The notes below the pieces were generated by a model. The model made no database searches. It was not told where the DNA came from and saw only the letters and a list, made by a program, of their open reading frames with translations. The position numbers were made by a program, and so were the translations under genes. Shown here in pieces: positions 25,607 through 38,500 of a stretch of DNA of 64,000 nt (positions are counted from its first letter, which is position 1; the number at the start of each line of letters is the position of its first letter). This stretch comes from Macropodus opercularis (lineage: Eukaryota; Chordata; Actinopteri; Anabantiformes; Osphronemidae). Where the stretch lies: contig CM061096.1 of assembly GCA_030770545.1 (NCBI GenBank), positions 9,033,501 through 9,097,500 of the forward strand. Reading direction: 5' to 3'.

Positions 25607-25637
<31 letters not shown>

Positions 25638-26800
25638 GCAACGTGATTGAGATGTGGTTTTGCTGAGGTGCCAGGCAACGCCCTTAGGATGATTCCCCTC
25701 ACACTAAATCACCAAGGGCCTATTGTGAAATTGCAAGGTTTGTTCTGGGAATTCCAATCGCACTACTTTCACACAGTACTATGTGACACAGCCTGTGACA
25801 GGCAACTTCACAAACAAGCTGTCTCCTTCATCAGACAGCCTTACCTCACTAAGAAAAGTTTGATATCATTAGCTTAGGTGTCTCTGACTGCAGGCGAAAA
25901 GGAAGCCTCTGGATGGACAGACGGGAATATTCTGACACCTATCTGTGGAAAATGAAGATTGACTAATTAGACCAAGTCAGGGTGAGCTGACAAAAGTTAG
26001 CCCCGGGACATGAGTCTTTCCTGTCACATGTCTACATGTCAACAGATTACGCTGTACACTCTCAGATCCTGTTTTAGGAGGGGAAAGCTATCCCACCTGT
26101 CAGCTATTAGGTGTAGGAGAATATCAAATGCAAAGCAAAAAGCAGCCTAAAGCATAGCTAAGACTGGGATTGGTTGAAACTATGGCCTTGGCCAAATTTA
26201 GTTCTGAAGTTAGGGGCAGGGGCAAAAATTATTACTGGATGCCCTTCGAGCAGCAACAATAACTTTCCCGGACACCCAGAAATAATCCAGTACTTTATAA
26301 TTAGCTCTTTCTAATAATGCATTAGGCAAAACTACCAGGTCAATAGGTCAATGCAAACTAAATCAGCAATGGTCTTAAAACTTGATTTTGTAACAGGATC
26401 CCCTCGACAAAATCAGAGCCACGTGATGATGGATGGTTCCTGTTATTTGACTAATGATTTTATACTAGAACCTCGATTGAGGGATTATTGATTGGTGTCA
26501 TCCAAGGACACGTCATAAAACTAAATAATCTATTACATTTGTCTGAGGTTTCATCCCTGGGCGTCTGCAGCTCAGCGCTACTGACACTAGGTGGTGGACT
26601 TTGTGAAATCAAAGATCCTTAAATGACAAATCAAAAATGTATATTACGTTTAATCGCGTAGTGTTTAAAATAGTCACAACTGGAGATTAATAATTGTATC
26701 AATCAGAAGCATCTTAAGTCTCCTTATCACGCAAAGTGTTGGATAAACGTTATGTAAACGAAAGCCAAGCACAGCGCTGTTATGAAGTGCTCGGTGTCAG
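19818..26800. other. Intergenic DNA between wnt9b and gosr2
   Basis: No exon with family motifs or consistent splice sites was found. The longest open frame (minus strand, 22953-23489, 178 codons) has no recognisable domain. Contents include GATGAT-type short repeats near 20315-20345, purine-rich stretches near 22020-22110, AT-rich tracts, and a 30-base G run at 25607-25636. The human neighbour RPRML was looked for by its expected features and not seen. Confidence 0.6.
25607..25636. repeat. G30 homopolymer
   Basis: Thirty consecutive guanines occur in otherwise balanced sequence. It could form a G-quadruplex but is also a classic place for length error in sequencing and assembly. Confidence 0.95.
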
Positions 26801-27017
26801 AAAACGGCGGAGTGAGCGCTCTTCCTGTAATTTACTCTCCGGTGACGCTGCGGAGCTTCCGCTTTCATATTTCCGTACACAGTCGCTCTGGTGGTGACGT
26901 GTACGCATTACTACTGTTAGCTAGCTCGCTAGCTTAAACACATGTCAATATAGAAGCGTTAGATTAAATAACAATTATCAAGTCAAGTAGAGAAACGTGT
27001 GTCGTTAAGCGGCGGAG
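26801..27017 (+). promoter_or_regulatory. gosr2: Probable gosr2 promoter and 5'UTR
   Basis: CpG-containing sequence directly precedes the gosr2 start codon. It has ETS-type cores (cttcctg, cttccgc, tttccg), a CRE-like ggtgacgc and gctagct palindromes, with no TATA box. This is typical of a broadly expressed gene. The leader before the ATG reads gcggcggag. Confidence 0.4.
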
Positions 27018-29582
27018 ATGGAAACGCTTTACCACCAGACAAACAAGTGAGTGCGTCTGTTGTCTGTAGAAACTTTCGCAGCTAGTTAGCAAAGAAGTGG
27101 CTAATTTCCAGTGTTTTAATGCTAACTTCCACATTGACCTAAAAGCGGCCTGGTAGGATTTTAAAAGCTTCTAGGGCTTTTATCTGATTGCCGTGACTGT
27201 ATCAAACCATTCACTGAACATCAAGGTGTATTTGTGGGTCCTTCACCATGTTCTTCTGGATCAGGCAAATCCAGGAGGTGCAGTCTCTGATGGGAAACCT
27301 GGAGAGGACAGACCGTCAGTCAGTTCCCTGTGAGTGCTGAGCTTCTGTGGCGCGTCCCAGTCAAGTGTGTTTGTCCCAATAACCATCTTGATGTTTCTGT
27401 GCTACTTCAGTCCTTTTATATTAGGTTTTTATGGGGAATGAAGCTTATCAGATATTAACTGGAACAATATCTGGTATATAAATTGTATTTGTCCACTGTG
27501 ATGCTGATGTGATATTTGTGCCCCAGTCCTTGGATCTGTTGCCAATTGTTCAGTGAAAGGAAAAGAAGAAAGTGGACATTTGCAATAATACGCAGGACAG
27601 ACTCTTTGTTGTGGCTGCCTGTTATTTCGCCCTGATTGAATGATTGTAGAGTGGCTGGTGTCTCCCTGGTTGATTACTTCCTGTCCTTGGTGCCTGCCCC
27701 ATCAGTTCTAGGCGAGGCTGGTGCCAGGGCAGGAAGCAGGAAGGCGGGTGCAGTGACCGAAGCTGGGAGGGATTCTTCTAGATAATGGTGGGAGCCAGGC
27801 AGCAGACAACGGACCTGCTCCTCCCTTTTCCCAATTTGTGACATCGACCTGTACTTCAACCCAGAGGACAAAGTAGCATGCTATAGATAGAGCCTTCTAC
27901 AGTTGGTGATAGAGGGGAAGATCAACCTGAACATTGGAACCTTTTATACAGAAAATGTGCTCTCAGATAATTAAAGATCAAACTTCAACCTATCATCAAA
28001 ATAATTGTTTAATGCTGATTCTATTTCTCTGATGTTTCTTGATCCTCATGGGTTTTTTTCTCTCTTACTTTACAAGTGTTAGAGAAAGAACTTCAAGCTA
28101 GAATCGGCCAGATCTTCAACCAGTTAGAACGTCTAGAGATCGTGGCCGGCAAGGAGCCACCAAACCGCCGCCAGAACGCCAAATTGTGAGTTTGGATTGA
28201 GTCAGTTGGAAGGAGACTGGGTGGGGGGGTGCAGATGATGAGACAGGCCGACTCTTCCCTGCTCTGTAGCGATGTGGCTCTATGAAAACATTTCCTCTTA
28301 AGCCCCATCATCACCAACATTCCTGTCACATTGGCAAGATTCATTTCTGAGCTGGGTAAACAGGCCTTGGGGGGAACAGTACACCCCATCCCATAGCACT
28401 CCTCTGAACTTGGCACAGCTCTAGTGGGCTCTGAGTGAAACTCAGGGGACGAGCAGACTGTGTGAGACTAATCCCAAGTACAAGTTAACTGAGAGAAATG
28501 ATCAACATTCAGGAAAATGAGTTGCAACTTTTAGTCTTGCAAAAGTGTTTGTGTGAACCGACTTAAATACTGGTTAAATAGAGAATGTTTTATATGGTCA
28601 TAGACATTCTTTGACAAGATGTGAGAAAAACCTAAATTCTTTTCCGCTTTTCAGGCGAGTGGACCAGCTTAAGTACGATGTTCAGCACCTCAGGAGCGCC
28701 CTTCAAAATTTCCAGCATCTGCGCTACGCCAGAGAAGCCCAGGAGAGAGAGAGAGAGGAGCTCATGAGCCGGACCTTCACGACCAACGTAGGTTGAGTGG
28801 AGCTTGGCACGTAGAGGTCTGCATCATAGTGCGACACAAATGTCTCGCTCCCAAGCTACTGTAAATAACGTTGTTGTTGTATAGGATGCCGACACCTCCA
28901 TCCCCATAGATGAAACCCTACAGTTGAACTCTAATTTGCACAACGCACACAGAGGCATGGATGACCTCATCACCAGCGGCAGCACCATCATCAGCAGCCT
29001 CAGAGATCAAAGATCTACACTGAAGGTACATGTGACGCTACACAGTCGCCTGTAAAGAAAGGATGCAGCTTAAAACGGCATGTATCCTGGTTGACAGATT
29101 AGAAATTCTGTTCCCTCACCCACATTCTAGTGTTCACAATACTCTTATTGTCCGTGTGCATTTGTTCAGCTGAAGGGTGAGTCCTCCCTGAGTTTCCAGG
29201 GAGGAGATGGTCTTCCTGGTTTTGCGTCAGGCCTCCTCTTATCAGGGTGTGTCTGTTGTCTAGCCATGAGAAACTTCTGACGCTGTAGTTCGTATGAGAG
29301 GGCGTTGGCACGTCTCCATAATCAGATGTATTAATGCGGACCACTAGAATATGACCATATAATACCTCCATTTTTAAAAACCTAATATAACGTGTGATCA
29401 TTCCTGTTTGTTTTTCACAGGGGACTCATAAGAAGATGCTGGATGTGGCCAACATGTTAGGGCTGTCTAACACAGTGATGAGACTGATAGAAAGACGAGC
29501 CACCCAGGATAAGTTCATCATGATCGGCGGCATGCTGTTGACCTGTGTCTTCATGTTCCTGGTAATCCGATACCTGGGCTGA
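27018..29582 (+). CDS. gosr2: Golgi SNAP receptor complex member 2 (membrin)
   Basis: This is a Qb-SNARE that pairs with syntaxin-5, Bet1 and Sec22b to fuse ER-derived vesicles with the cis-Golgi. The six exons are 27018-27046, 27265-27329, 28077-28185, 28655-28787, 28885-29025 and 29421-29582, totalling 639 nt and 212 aa, exactly the human length. All junctions are GT-AG. An N-terminal helical region (1-110) is followed by the SNARE heptad region and a C-terminal membrane anchor (about 191-211, FIMIGGMLLTCVFMFLVI). KEPPN and RVDQLKYDVQHL, TFTTN and MLGLSNTVMRLIE are strongly conserved. Gly144, mutated to Trp in human progressive myoclonus epilepsy, is kept. The gene converges on gpatch8. A purine run (gagagagagag) within exon 4 encodes EREREE. 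Confidence 0.98.
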
Positions 29583-30169
29583 CTTGCTGTTTCAACCAGC
29601 CGTGGACATGCACACCTTCCCTCATGATATGAAAAGTGGGAGAACTGAATTTTTAAAAGCAGATGAAAGTTTTTTGTGCCAGGATAATTTATTTTGGTGA
29701 AAAATGACAGTATTTTATTCAACTTTAATCTCCAAAGGACCATTCTACTGTACGTTCTTCCATCAGCTTTTTCCCTCCGTCAAAACCACTGAACTATAAA
29801 TCGCTTGTGACTGAGCTCCAACAGCTTCTTACAGTACTTACCTTTGTTCTGATTCTGCTTTTGTTTCCAGTGGAAAAAAGCTTTATTAGTCTGTGATATT
29901 GCGTCACTTTACTTTTTCAAGCATGTTTCAATACAGAAATAGAAAATATTCTTAAAGATCCATGTTTCTTTACGTTTAATTAATACCATTAGCATTGAGT
30001 ATTTGTGTTATGACGATGATTATAGTCACTAATGTTCCAGCTGAAAATAACGTTCTCGTACAGTAATCCTGAATGAATCGTGGCTTCATGAGGGTGATTT
30101 GCATTTGCTTTGTTCGAACTGTTCTACATTTATTATGATGGGCCGCATCAGTTCTAGCTAGGTGTACCT

Positions 30170-30175
30170 AATAAA
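30170..30175 (+). terminator. gosr2: Candidate gosr2 polyadenylation signal
   Basis: AATAAA lies about 590 bases after the gosr2 stop. A second AATAAA at 30291-30296 is also possible. Confidence 0.45.
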
Positions 30176-30593
30176 CTGAGCCTGTGTCTAGCGCGACACA
30201 CAGGACGAACTGAAAAAGGCATCTGTTCATAAAAAAAAAAGACTATTTTACTTATTGTTACTTGAATCTCAGTCTCGTCTCATTGTGAAAAATAAAACAT
30301 GTCTCAGTGTCTTGATGTATCCTACTCTACTAAATCTGTGATAAGCCTGCGTTAACAGTCAGGTTAGGTGTAGCATTACTGGTAGCTAGAACCCGCTTCT
30401 CCTGTTGTGTATTAAAGCTGCTCTGGTCTGGTCTGGTTAACCAGAGCACCATCTAGGTTTTCATGTCCAACACTGACCTCTGCAGGTGCGACTTGACAGC
30501 TTTGACCCAGTTCATAGAAAGCTGACCTTGTTACAGCTACAAGAGTTTGTAGGTGGTGTTTACATATGAATCTTAGACACATGAACTCAAGGT

Positions 30594-30599
30594 TTTATT
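30594..30599 (-). terminator. gpatch8: Candidate gpatch8 polyadenylation signal
   Basis: TTTATT on the plus strand is AATAAA for the minus-strand gpatch8 transcript, about 1.15 kb beyond its stop. Another lies at 30815-30820. Either would leave only a few hundred bases between the gosr2 and gpatch8 transcript ends. Confidence 0.35.
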
Positions 30600-31752
30600 T
30601 GCTGAAACGAGAGTAAGTCTTTAAAAATACAGAGTTGCTACTGTTTACAGATTACTACCCTTTGCCGTCCCAGCCCGTCTCAGCCGAGGTAATTTAGAAA
30701 CAACCTTGATAAAAATCGTACACCGTCGTCCATCACTTATCAAAGTTATCATACTGCAGTTTTCTAAAGCAGCAGTCTCAATTGGTTAATGTTAATCGGT
30801 TAATCTACAGCAGTTTTATTTACAAACTTACACAAAAGCAAAACACTGTCCTTCTTGTGAAGGGCATTTTGAAAAATAATTTAAAAACAAAAATACCGTT
30901 ATTGCAGTATACTACAATCTTATTGTTACACGATGCAAAAGCATCATCGTGATGTACAGATTTCAGTGCAATTCATTCAGATGTACCCTCACCACAGGGA
31001 ACTTTGCCTCAGAGCATTAGGGCTGTTAAAACCCCTGCATCCTTTCCCGTCAGATACAGAAGGTTCTTAAGTGACAGTGTCAGACGGACACCATAGCCGT
31101 AATTGAATATTGTCATCACTGGCGGTATTCTTCACATTACACACTGATATATGTACAAGGAACTGCATTACAAATTATATTTAACCCAAGGACAGAGGGC
31201 AAGTAGTCATTCAGAAAACAGTATCAGTAATTATGACAATCTGAAGGTTACGTTAGAGAGTCAAAGCGGTCTGTGTCTAGAGTGATGCTATTAGAGTGAT
31301 TACTCATTTCCTGTCATGATTCTGCCTTTAGTTTCAGTTTTTAGTCAGTCAGTCTGGCTGCCAAAAAACAAAAACTGCTCAAATATCTTTATGTATAACA
31401 AAAAAGCTCCAGTGGTTTCTTTGATTTGTCATTCGAACGTTCTTCTAATACACAACAAGACGAAACAAACCAATTTCTCAAGGACTTTCTCTTTAAATTT
31501 ACACCCTGCCATAAAAAAAAGCTCACATTAGCTAGAAGAAAATGTTAGTGTCACATTTCAACCCAACACAGGCAGCACCACTTTGTGGCTACACCTTGCT
31601 GCACTATGTGGGCCAATAAAATGGCTGTTGACAAGCTTCCTGTCTCACTGTCTGCATGTTGTCCCAAAGACTTCATGTAAAACCCTAAACCACGCCGGTG
31701 CAGGTTACGTCTTTCTTCCAGTGCTCTGAATAATGGCCTTCATTTGCATTAC

Positions 31753-34700
31753 TCACGAGCCATGATTAGGTGGGTGCTGAAGGTCCTGCCCTGAGAAGAT
31801 TGGGTGTAGAAGTGGGTGGAGCTGCAGAGCCGCTGCAGCAGCGGCCTGTGAGGGCCGAGGTGTGAAAAGTGTTGGGTAGAGGGCAGTGTGGGGGACATGG
31901 TGCAGGGCTAATGGGGTGTGGTGAAGTGCAGAAGCTGGGATAATGTGTATAGGCTGACCAGAGAGAAAGGCTGTCGGGTGGGCAGGAATCAGTCCAGCAT
32001 GTCCCAGTGAGTGTCCCAAAGAATGACCAAGAGAATGTCCCAAAGGAGACAGGGAGATGGGCGTGAGGTGATGCTGGGGAATGTGGTGTACCTGGGCCAA
32101 CTGGGCATGTGCAGGATGTGGGTGGTGGGCATGAGCAGGGTGAATGCCCATGGCTGCAGCAGTGGCAGCATGGTGTTGCAGGATGGCGTGTTGCACTGTA
32201 GTAATTGATGTGCCGGAGGCTACAGACACTGTGGGCTGCTGAATGTGGATCTGCTGCAGTGCTGGCGGAGGTGGAGCAGGAGCCAAGTTGGCAGCAGCAG
32301 CCGCAGCAGCCGCTGCCGCTGCTGCAGAAGGAAATGTCTTGACCTGCTTGGCCAGCAGTTGCTGCTGGATGTGTTGCTGTGCTGCCTGTTGTAGTTTGCT
32401 GTATTTCTCCATCTCTTCTGGTGTGAATGTGATTGGCTGACTCTCCAGAGGCGCCAAGCCATCCTTCTCTGGCTCCATTCCATCTTCCTCCATGGTGGGT
32501 GGTGGGTAACCTGGGTAGGCATGCATGGGAGGCTGCTGTTGCATTTCTGGCATGAGTGACTCCATTATGGGGTTATGGGAAGGGTCCTGCCCCGTTTCCC
32601 CTTGGTACTGAGGCATCATCATTGAAGGCTCCTGGTCAAACATTGGCCGGGATTCTTGGTGAACCTGGGATTCTATGGTTGGAAGTGGTGTCTCCTCCTC
32701 TACCACTGTGCTCTGTGGGGCCTCCTCGACCTTCTGCACTGGTGGAGCTGGAGGTGGTGGTGGAGGAGGGAACTCCCTTATAGGTTCTACTAGGATAATC
32801 TCTCCCTCAGCCTCAGAGCTCTTCCCTCCTCCTGATTTCTCACCCTCATCAGATCGGGTTAGGGGAATGATGGGTTTCTTCCCTGCCTGCAGCTTTCCAA
32901 AAAGTGGTAGCATGGTTTTGCTTCCCAACGTTGGGGGTAGCTTAGGACCAAAGTAGCCTTGCGGTGGGTCCTTAATTTTTATGCCAGATTTTGTTCCTGT
33001 GGCAGAGACATCAGAGCTTTTCTTAGATTGAACCTTTTCAAGCAGTTGGCGTGCAGTAAGGGTATTTTTCTGATCTCCTGCATCCCGGGACCCCCCTGGC
33101 CTCAGAGACTGTGAGCTGGATGAATGGGTGGTGCGGTTAAGGCCTCGTGATGAAGATGATCGCGGGGACTGGGAGCGGTAGATGCGAGAGCGGTTGAAGT
33201 CTCTGCGATGTGTTTCACTGTCCCCTCGAGCCCTGGGGCCTCGTCTGCGAGTGGAACCTTTGGTTGAACTGGAGGAGCGACTGGCGGAACTGTGGCTTCG
33301 GCTGTAGCTGCGCCTCCAGGATCTTGAACTGGTGCTGCGACTCCAGCTACTGGAGCTTCTTGAGCTGCTCCGATGGTGCCGCCGGTGCCTTTTTCGGCGG
33401 CTGTAGCTGCGTGAGCGCGAACGCGACTCCTCTGATGATGAAGAGGAGTACTGACGTCTTCTGGATCGCCTGCGGCTTCGGCTACCCCTCCGCTCATACT
33501 CGGAATCTGATGAGCGTTTAGACCGCCTCCGTCTGCGACCCTCCGTGCTGTAGTCACTGTAGCTGTCTGAGTAGCTGCGGCTATGGTGGCTGTAGGCACT
33601 GCTGCCCACCGAAGAGCGCTCCGAGCTGCTAGAGTAGGAATGACTATGGGAGGTTTGGCCACGATGGCGTCGTCGGCTGCTGCCCCGTCTTTCCCCTCGT
33701 CTTGATGAACGACTACAGGACCGACCCGATTCCTCACTGTGGTGGTGGCGTTGTTCTCGTGGACTTGACCTGTGATGGCGTGAACGGTGAGTGTTGGAGC
33801 CTCCTTCTTCTTCACTCTCACTGCTGGGGGGCCTACCAGGCCCAGGACTCTTTTGGGCCGAGGTGGAGCAAGAGGCATTTTGCGGTGCACTGGAGTCAGT
33901 CTTCTGTCGCTTGGTGCCACTGTGCTCCTCTGATGAGTTGGGTTTCTCAGTAGTTTTTCCTGTTCCTCCTTCCTCTGCTCCAGGCTTGCTAGGCACTTCC
34001 TTGGTAGAACGTTTCCTCTTTCCCAGGTCTACTCCTGCACTTGCTGTAGTTCCTCCCCCTCCGGTGGTCAGCTGAACAGAGGAGGATTTCTCCTCTGACT
34101 TTGGTTTTCCTTTTTCCTTTTCGTCACCTGTTGCCTCATATTGATCTCGAGCCTTGTTTTTACTCTTCTTCCTTTTTTTTTTTTTCTTCTTGGGCTTTTC
34201 CTGCATCACTTCTGTTTCACCCTCTGCTGCCTCTTTCTCTTTTCCTTTGCGTTTTGAGTGCTTTGTGGACTTCTTGTGTTTCTTCTTTTTCTTTTTCTTC
34301 TTGGCACTACTGCTGCCACTTGGAAGCTTTTGTTCTTCAACTTCTGACTGGCCAAGCTCTGCCTTCATCGCTGACTTATCCCTATCAGTGCTAGTCCCAG
34401 GTGTAGTAGTTACATCTGTTGAGGTTGCTACCTGTTGTCCCTTATCATCAGCCTCTTCACAAGGCTTGGGGGACTTTGCCATTTTCCCACCACGCATTCC
34501 TTTGTTGCGGGACAGCTTGAAGTCAAAGTAGAGGGGATTACAGCTATAAGAAAGAGAAGGCTGCGATTTAGTAAATTCAAGAAGCTCAGAGGGCCACTGC
34601 AGGGTGGTGGTTTCATCTTTGCTAAGAACTGGAAAGAAGGGACCGGTGGGTATTTTAGGGCCCGTGTTAGAATCCAGGGAATCCTGTATGCTTTCTGTGT

Positions 34701-35596
34701 TCTTAGTGGGTGAAGGCGGTGGAACACTGGAAACTGTTTCTACGCACAAAGAGACATCCTCCATCTTCACTTTAGGTGAAGGAGGAGTTTGCTCTACGTT
34801 AAGGGTTGAGGTGACACTACCATGGTCTTTTTCAGTCTTAAATTCAGTAATATCTTGCTCCGTCTGTTCAGGACTATCTTCAACCTTTTTCTCTTCCTGT
34901 GTTTCTTCTTCTGCTTCGTCGTCTTCTTCATCCTCATCATCGTCCTCATCTTTGCCCTGGCACTGATCGGTCGCTTTCATGAACAGCAAAAACTGGAAGT
35001 GAGGCTTGACCCGGCAGTGAGCTGGAGGTATGTAGTGATAGTACTGAGGTTCCTGTCCTGCATATCCGTCTTCTTTTTTCATCATCATCTTCAATTTATT
35101 TAGTGTGGAAGCCAGAGAGCTTCCATCATCAGGCTGTTGCATCTCTTCTGTCCCTGTGGCACTGCCACTGTCTCCTCCTTCACCTCCTAGTGATACTCCC
35201 TTAGGACTGTCAGTGCTGCAGCCAGATGTCTCCTCTTGTCCTCCAGGCTTTTCTCCTTCCTGGCTTTCTTCCTCCTCCATAGCCTCCTCTCCATGATCAG
35301 CAAATACAGCAGCTGCAGTCTCTAGCTTTACTGGAGCTTTCTTGGCAAAAGAGAAGGACACACTGACTTTGGATGCGCTACACTGGGTTGGGGAGGAGGA
35401 GCTGTTCTTCCCTAATGAAAAGCTGATGGTGGGGCCAGGCTTGGGGGAGGCTTGTCCAGTTTTATCTGCCACGGGTCCTTCCAAGAAGCTGTCTGTTACC
35501 ACAGTATTCTCAGTGGTCAGGTGGTCACCATCTTCTCCCTTTTCTCCATCCACAGCCACTGTGGTGGTTTTGAACATGGGCCCACTTCCTGGAGTG
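31753..35596 (-). CDS. gpatch8: gpatch8 large last coding exon (RS-rich, low complexity)
   Basis: This single 3844-bp exon encodes residues 209 to 1489, about 86% of the protein. In order it holds an acidic Glu/Asp tract (near nt 34900-34960), the conserved block with YHYIPPAHCRVKPHFQFLLFM, lysine-rich clusters, the RS-rich region, prolines, poly-alanine and a His-rich tail. Because the RS region uses biased codons, long open frames also appear on other frames of the same DNA (for example 33102-33920, minus strand). These are shadows, not genes. Confidence 0.97.
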
Positions 35597-38500
35597 CTGA
35601 AATATAAAAGTACAAAAGATGTTATGTGGTATCATTTTGACATCTGTGTTTGTAACAAAAAGGCCTTAAAGCATTCAGAAGGAAAAACCCCAGAAACATT
35701 TAAAGTTGAACAATAATATTTCTACATGCCCTCTCTGACTGGACTTAGTTCTGCTATATTGTAAAAGTTTAATCTCGCTTTTGATTTATTATGCCATCTT
35801 TTCCATCAAACGTCACACAGTTGCAGTTGCATAGCAAAGTTCAAATTGTAGCCAGCAGAGGGCTCTAAAGAAAAATTCTTACAGGTCCTGCTGTTTCCTC
35901 AGTTCAGCCAGCTCATGCAGTCGACGCAGCATCTTTTCTTGCTTCTTTCCATCTTTACGAGAACGTGACGACACATTACGAGCAAACTCTCTCTGCTTTA
36001 GCTCTTTAAGCCTCTGCATCACATGAAAGCAAGACAATGACAGCCCGTAAGAAATCAAGGACCTCAGAAACACATCTCAATTAAAAGTTCAAAACTTCTG
36101 ACTGCAAACAGTACCTGTTTGTGAGCATGGTCATAAGAATTAATATGGTTGTCAAACTCCTGGTGTTTGGTGTACTGTTTGTCACATAGCTCACAGTAGA
36201 AATTGGCTCTCAGGTCTTCAAGAGCTTTTGCAATAGCTTTCTCCTTTTCCATCTGGTCCTGTCGATGGTGAAAAATAAGGATTGTAAAACAGTTGCAGAA
36301 CTGTGTTCAGAAAAAACCCAGACACAGCTATGCACTAGCTGTTTCGTTTTACTTTTACACAGACCAAACAGACCATAATCACCAGCATGAAAAGTGGCCA
36401 GATTTTCATACCTTGTATTTTTGCCGCAGTTCTTCTGTATCTTCCTTCTCCACTTCAAGAACTCTTCTCTTCTCTGTGGCATCCTCTGCATAATCCAGCT
36501 AAAGAGAAAAGCACAGAAGTTACAATAGAAACCATCTTTAAAGGGAAGAATTATAATTTCTGTTTTTAGGTCTGCCCAAGTCTTTTATGCTGCCACATGA
36601 AAAGCATTATGATTAGACTTTCATTCACTCTGTACATTCTGTTGCTGTACATTTTAGTTGGCATGTTGAAACAAGTGCTAGTCTTAAAATAAATAGCATC
36701 CTACCTCCATCTCCATTCGCCCCATCCCCATGACATCATATTTGAGGATAATTGGCACGGGATCGGTGCGCCCTGAGGGAAAAGAGACAGAGAGAGGAGT
36801 AAGTGAGTTTTTGCGTCTTAGACCAAGGGCTAGTTCGAAGACAGCCTGCTTTTAGAGCATAGGGTGCTGGGGTTAGAGAATTTTGCCTCGAAGTGCAAAG
36901 AGACCAGAAAGCTACAGTGAACCAAACACCAGCCATTCTCACAGCTTACTGCAGCCAATTTGGTCTTGACCTGGCTGCTGAATGTTATTTAAGTTTGTCA
37001 AATTAGCTACACCTACTGTTGTCCTGGTTGTGAAATGAAGTCAAAAGCATCAAAATGAAACAGTATTGATTAGGTCAGTTCTTTCAGTGTAATGTGCCGT
37101 CCACTACCCCTCCTCCACCTTTTCACTGCTGCAGACGGGTTAAACCAGAATGCCAAGCTTTTAAAGGACACTACGGCATGAAGGACTGTGTGTAGTGTAT
37201 GTGAAGGGACTTGCAACAGGCCTGCGCAGTGGCCACAGCTCACTGCGTTCCACTGCGACATCATCCGTGAGGACAACAAAGCCTCCCAACATTAGCCAAG
37301 TCCTATTGCATCATCTCTTTCCTAAACCCCTGCAGACTGACTGACCTTTGCAAGCCCCTTTCACTTTTCTGAAGTCCAAATCAGTTTCCTTGTCCCAGGG
37401 CCCCTTCCTTATGAAGACTGGAACTGAAAGATTATTTTCCACTGTCTACTAAAATACATTATGTAAGCTGTGAAAAGAGCTAGACCAGAAGGAAATTAAC
37501 TGTAGAAAAATAAACAAACCAAAGACAACCAAAAACAGAACGAAACATTAAAGATATAAAATATATAAAAATCAAAACTACTTTGGAGATTGACACAGAA
37601 TTGCTTAATCCACTCATAATCAGCCAAACAAAGCAGAGAGAAAGACAGAGTAAAAATTAAAAACAAAAAAGGACACAAGCACTGAACTACAGCAGAGTAA
37701 CGTCACAGGCCAGGTATCGCCATGGTGACAGTGCAAGGGGATGGGGATACTTACCTGGTAAAACATGGGTATGGGTAGAAAGAGAAGAAAGGGGAGGACA
37801 GACAGACAGACAAGGGAATTTCAAAACAAAGGGGCATAAAAAGAATTTGGACTAGTCTGCTGCTCCTGTTGCCAGCCAGATACAATAATCCATCTTACTG
37901 ATAGTTATTATCAATTCAGTTTGGTTTCAGTTTTTTTCCTCCCACATATTGAAGTTTTTTCCCCATTAATAATATTCTATGTATGCCATTGGGCATATGG
38001 AATAGCTATGAACAGATGTGGATGTACGAATGGAAACTCAAAACATTCACTGTTGTAACACTTGCTTCATCTAGGGCCAATTAGACTCACAATGGTTCTC
38101 TAATAGAAGGTAAAAGACAGAAGACTAAACATTTTCACTGTCCCATCGTGTCAAATAACATTGAGCCAAAAAGAGCCTGCAGACTTTAACATCGCCTTTA
38201 TTATTGCATTTGAAGGCTTTTCTTTCACCTATAAATTTAGTTTTTGAAATATGGACTACATCATGTTACACTCTTACCTTCCTGGCCTGAGGAAGGTAAG
38301 AAAGGGTGATATAAATATCTCTCTTACGTTGATCTGGCATACCAGTGGTTCCCTTGAGAAATTTAGCCATCACAGCCCAATGACATTAATTCTGAATTCA
38401 TAGATAGATGGGCACTGTAACATTTAATGGCCAGCCTGGACTCTCAGATCCACTGCAGTGTCTGTCAGCTATTTGGGCTTCCAACTGAAATCTGACTCCA

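Noticed and set aside
33102..33920. 272-codon alternative frame inside the gpatch8 RS region (minus strand)
   Set aside because: RS-repeat coding DNA is depleted of stop codons in other frames. The gpatch8 frame is continuous and matches the known protein.
34154..34531. Plus-strand Phe/Leu-rich ORF opposite the gpatch8 lysine-rich region
   Set aside because: It is the antisense of AAG/AAA lysine codons and is not an independent membrane protein.
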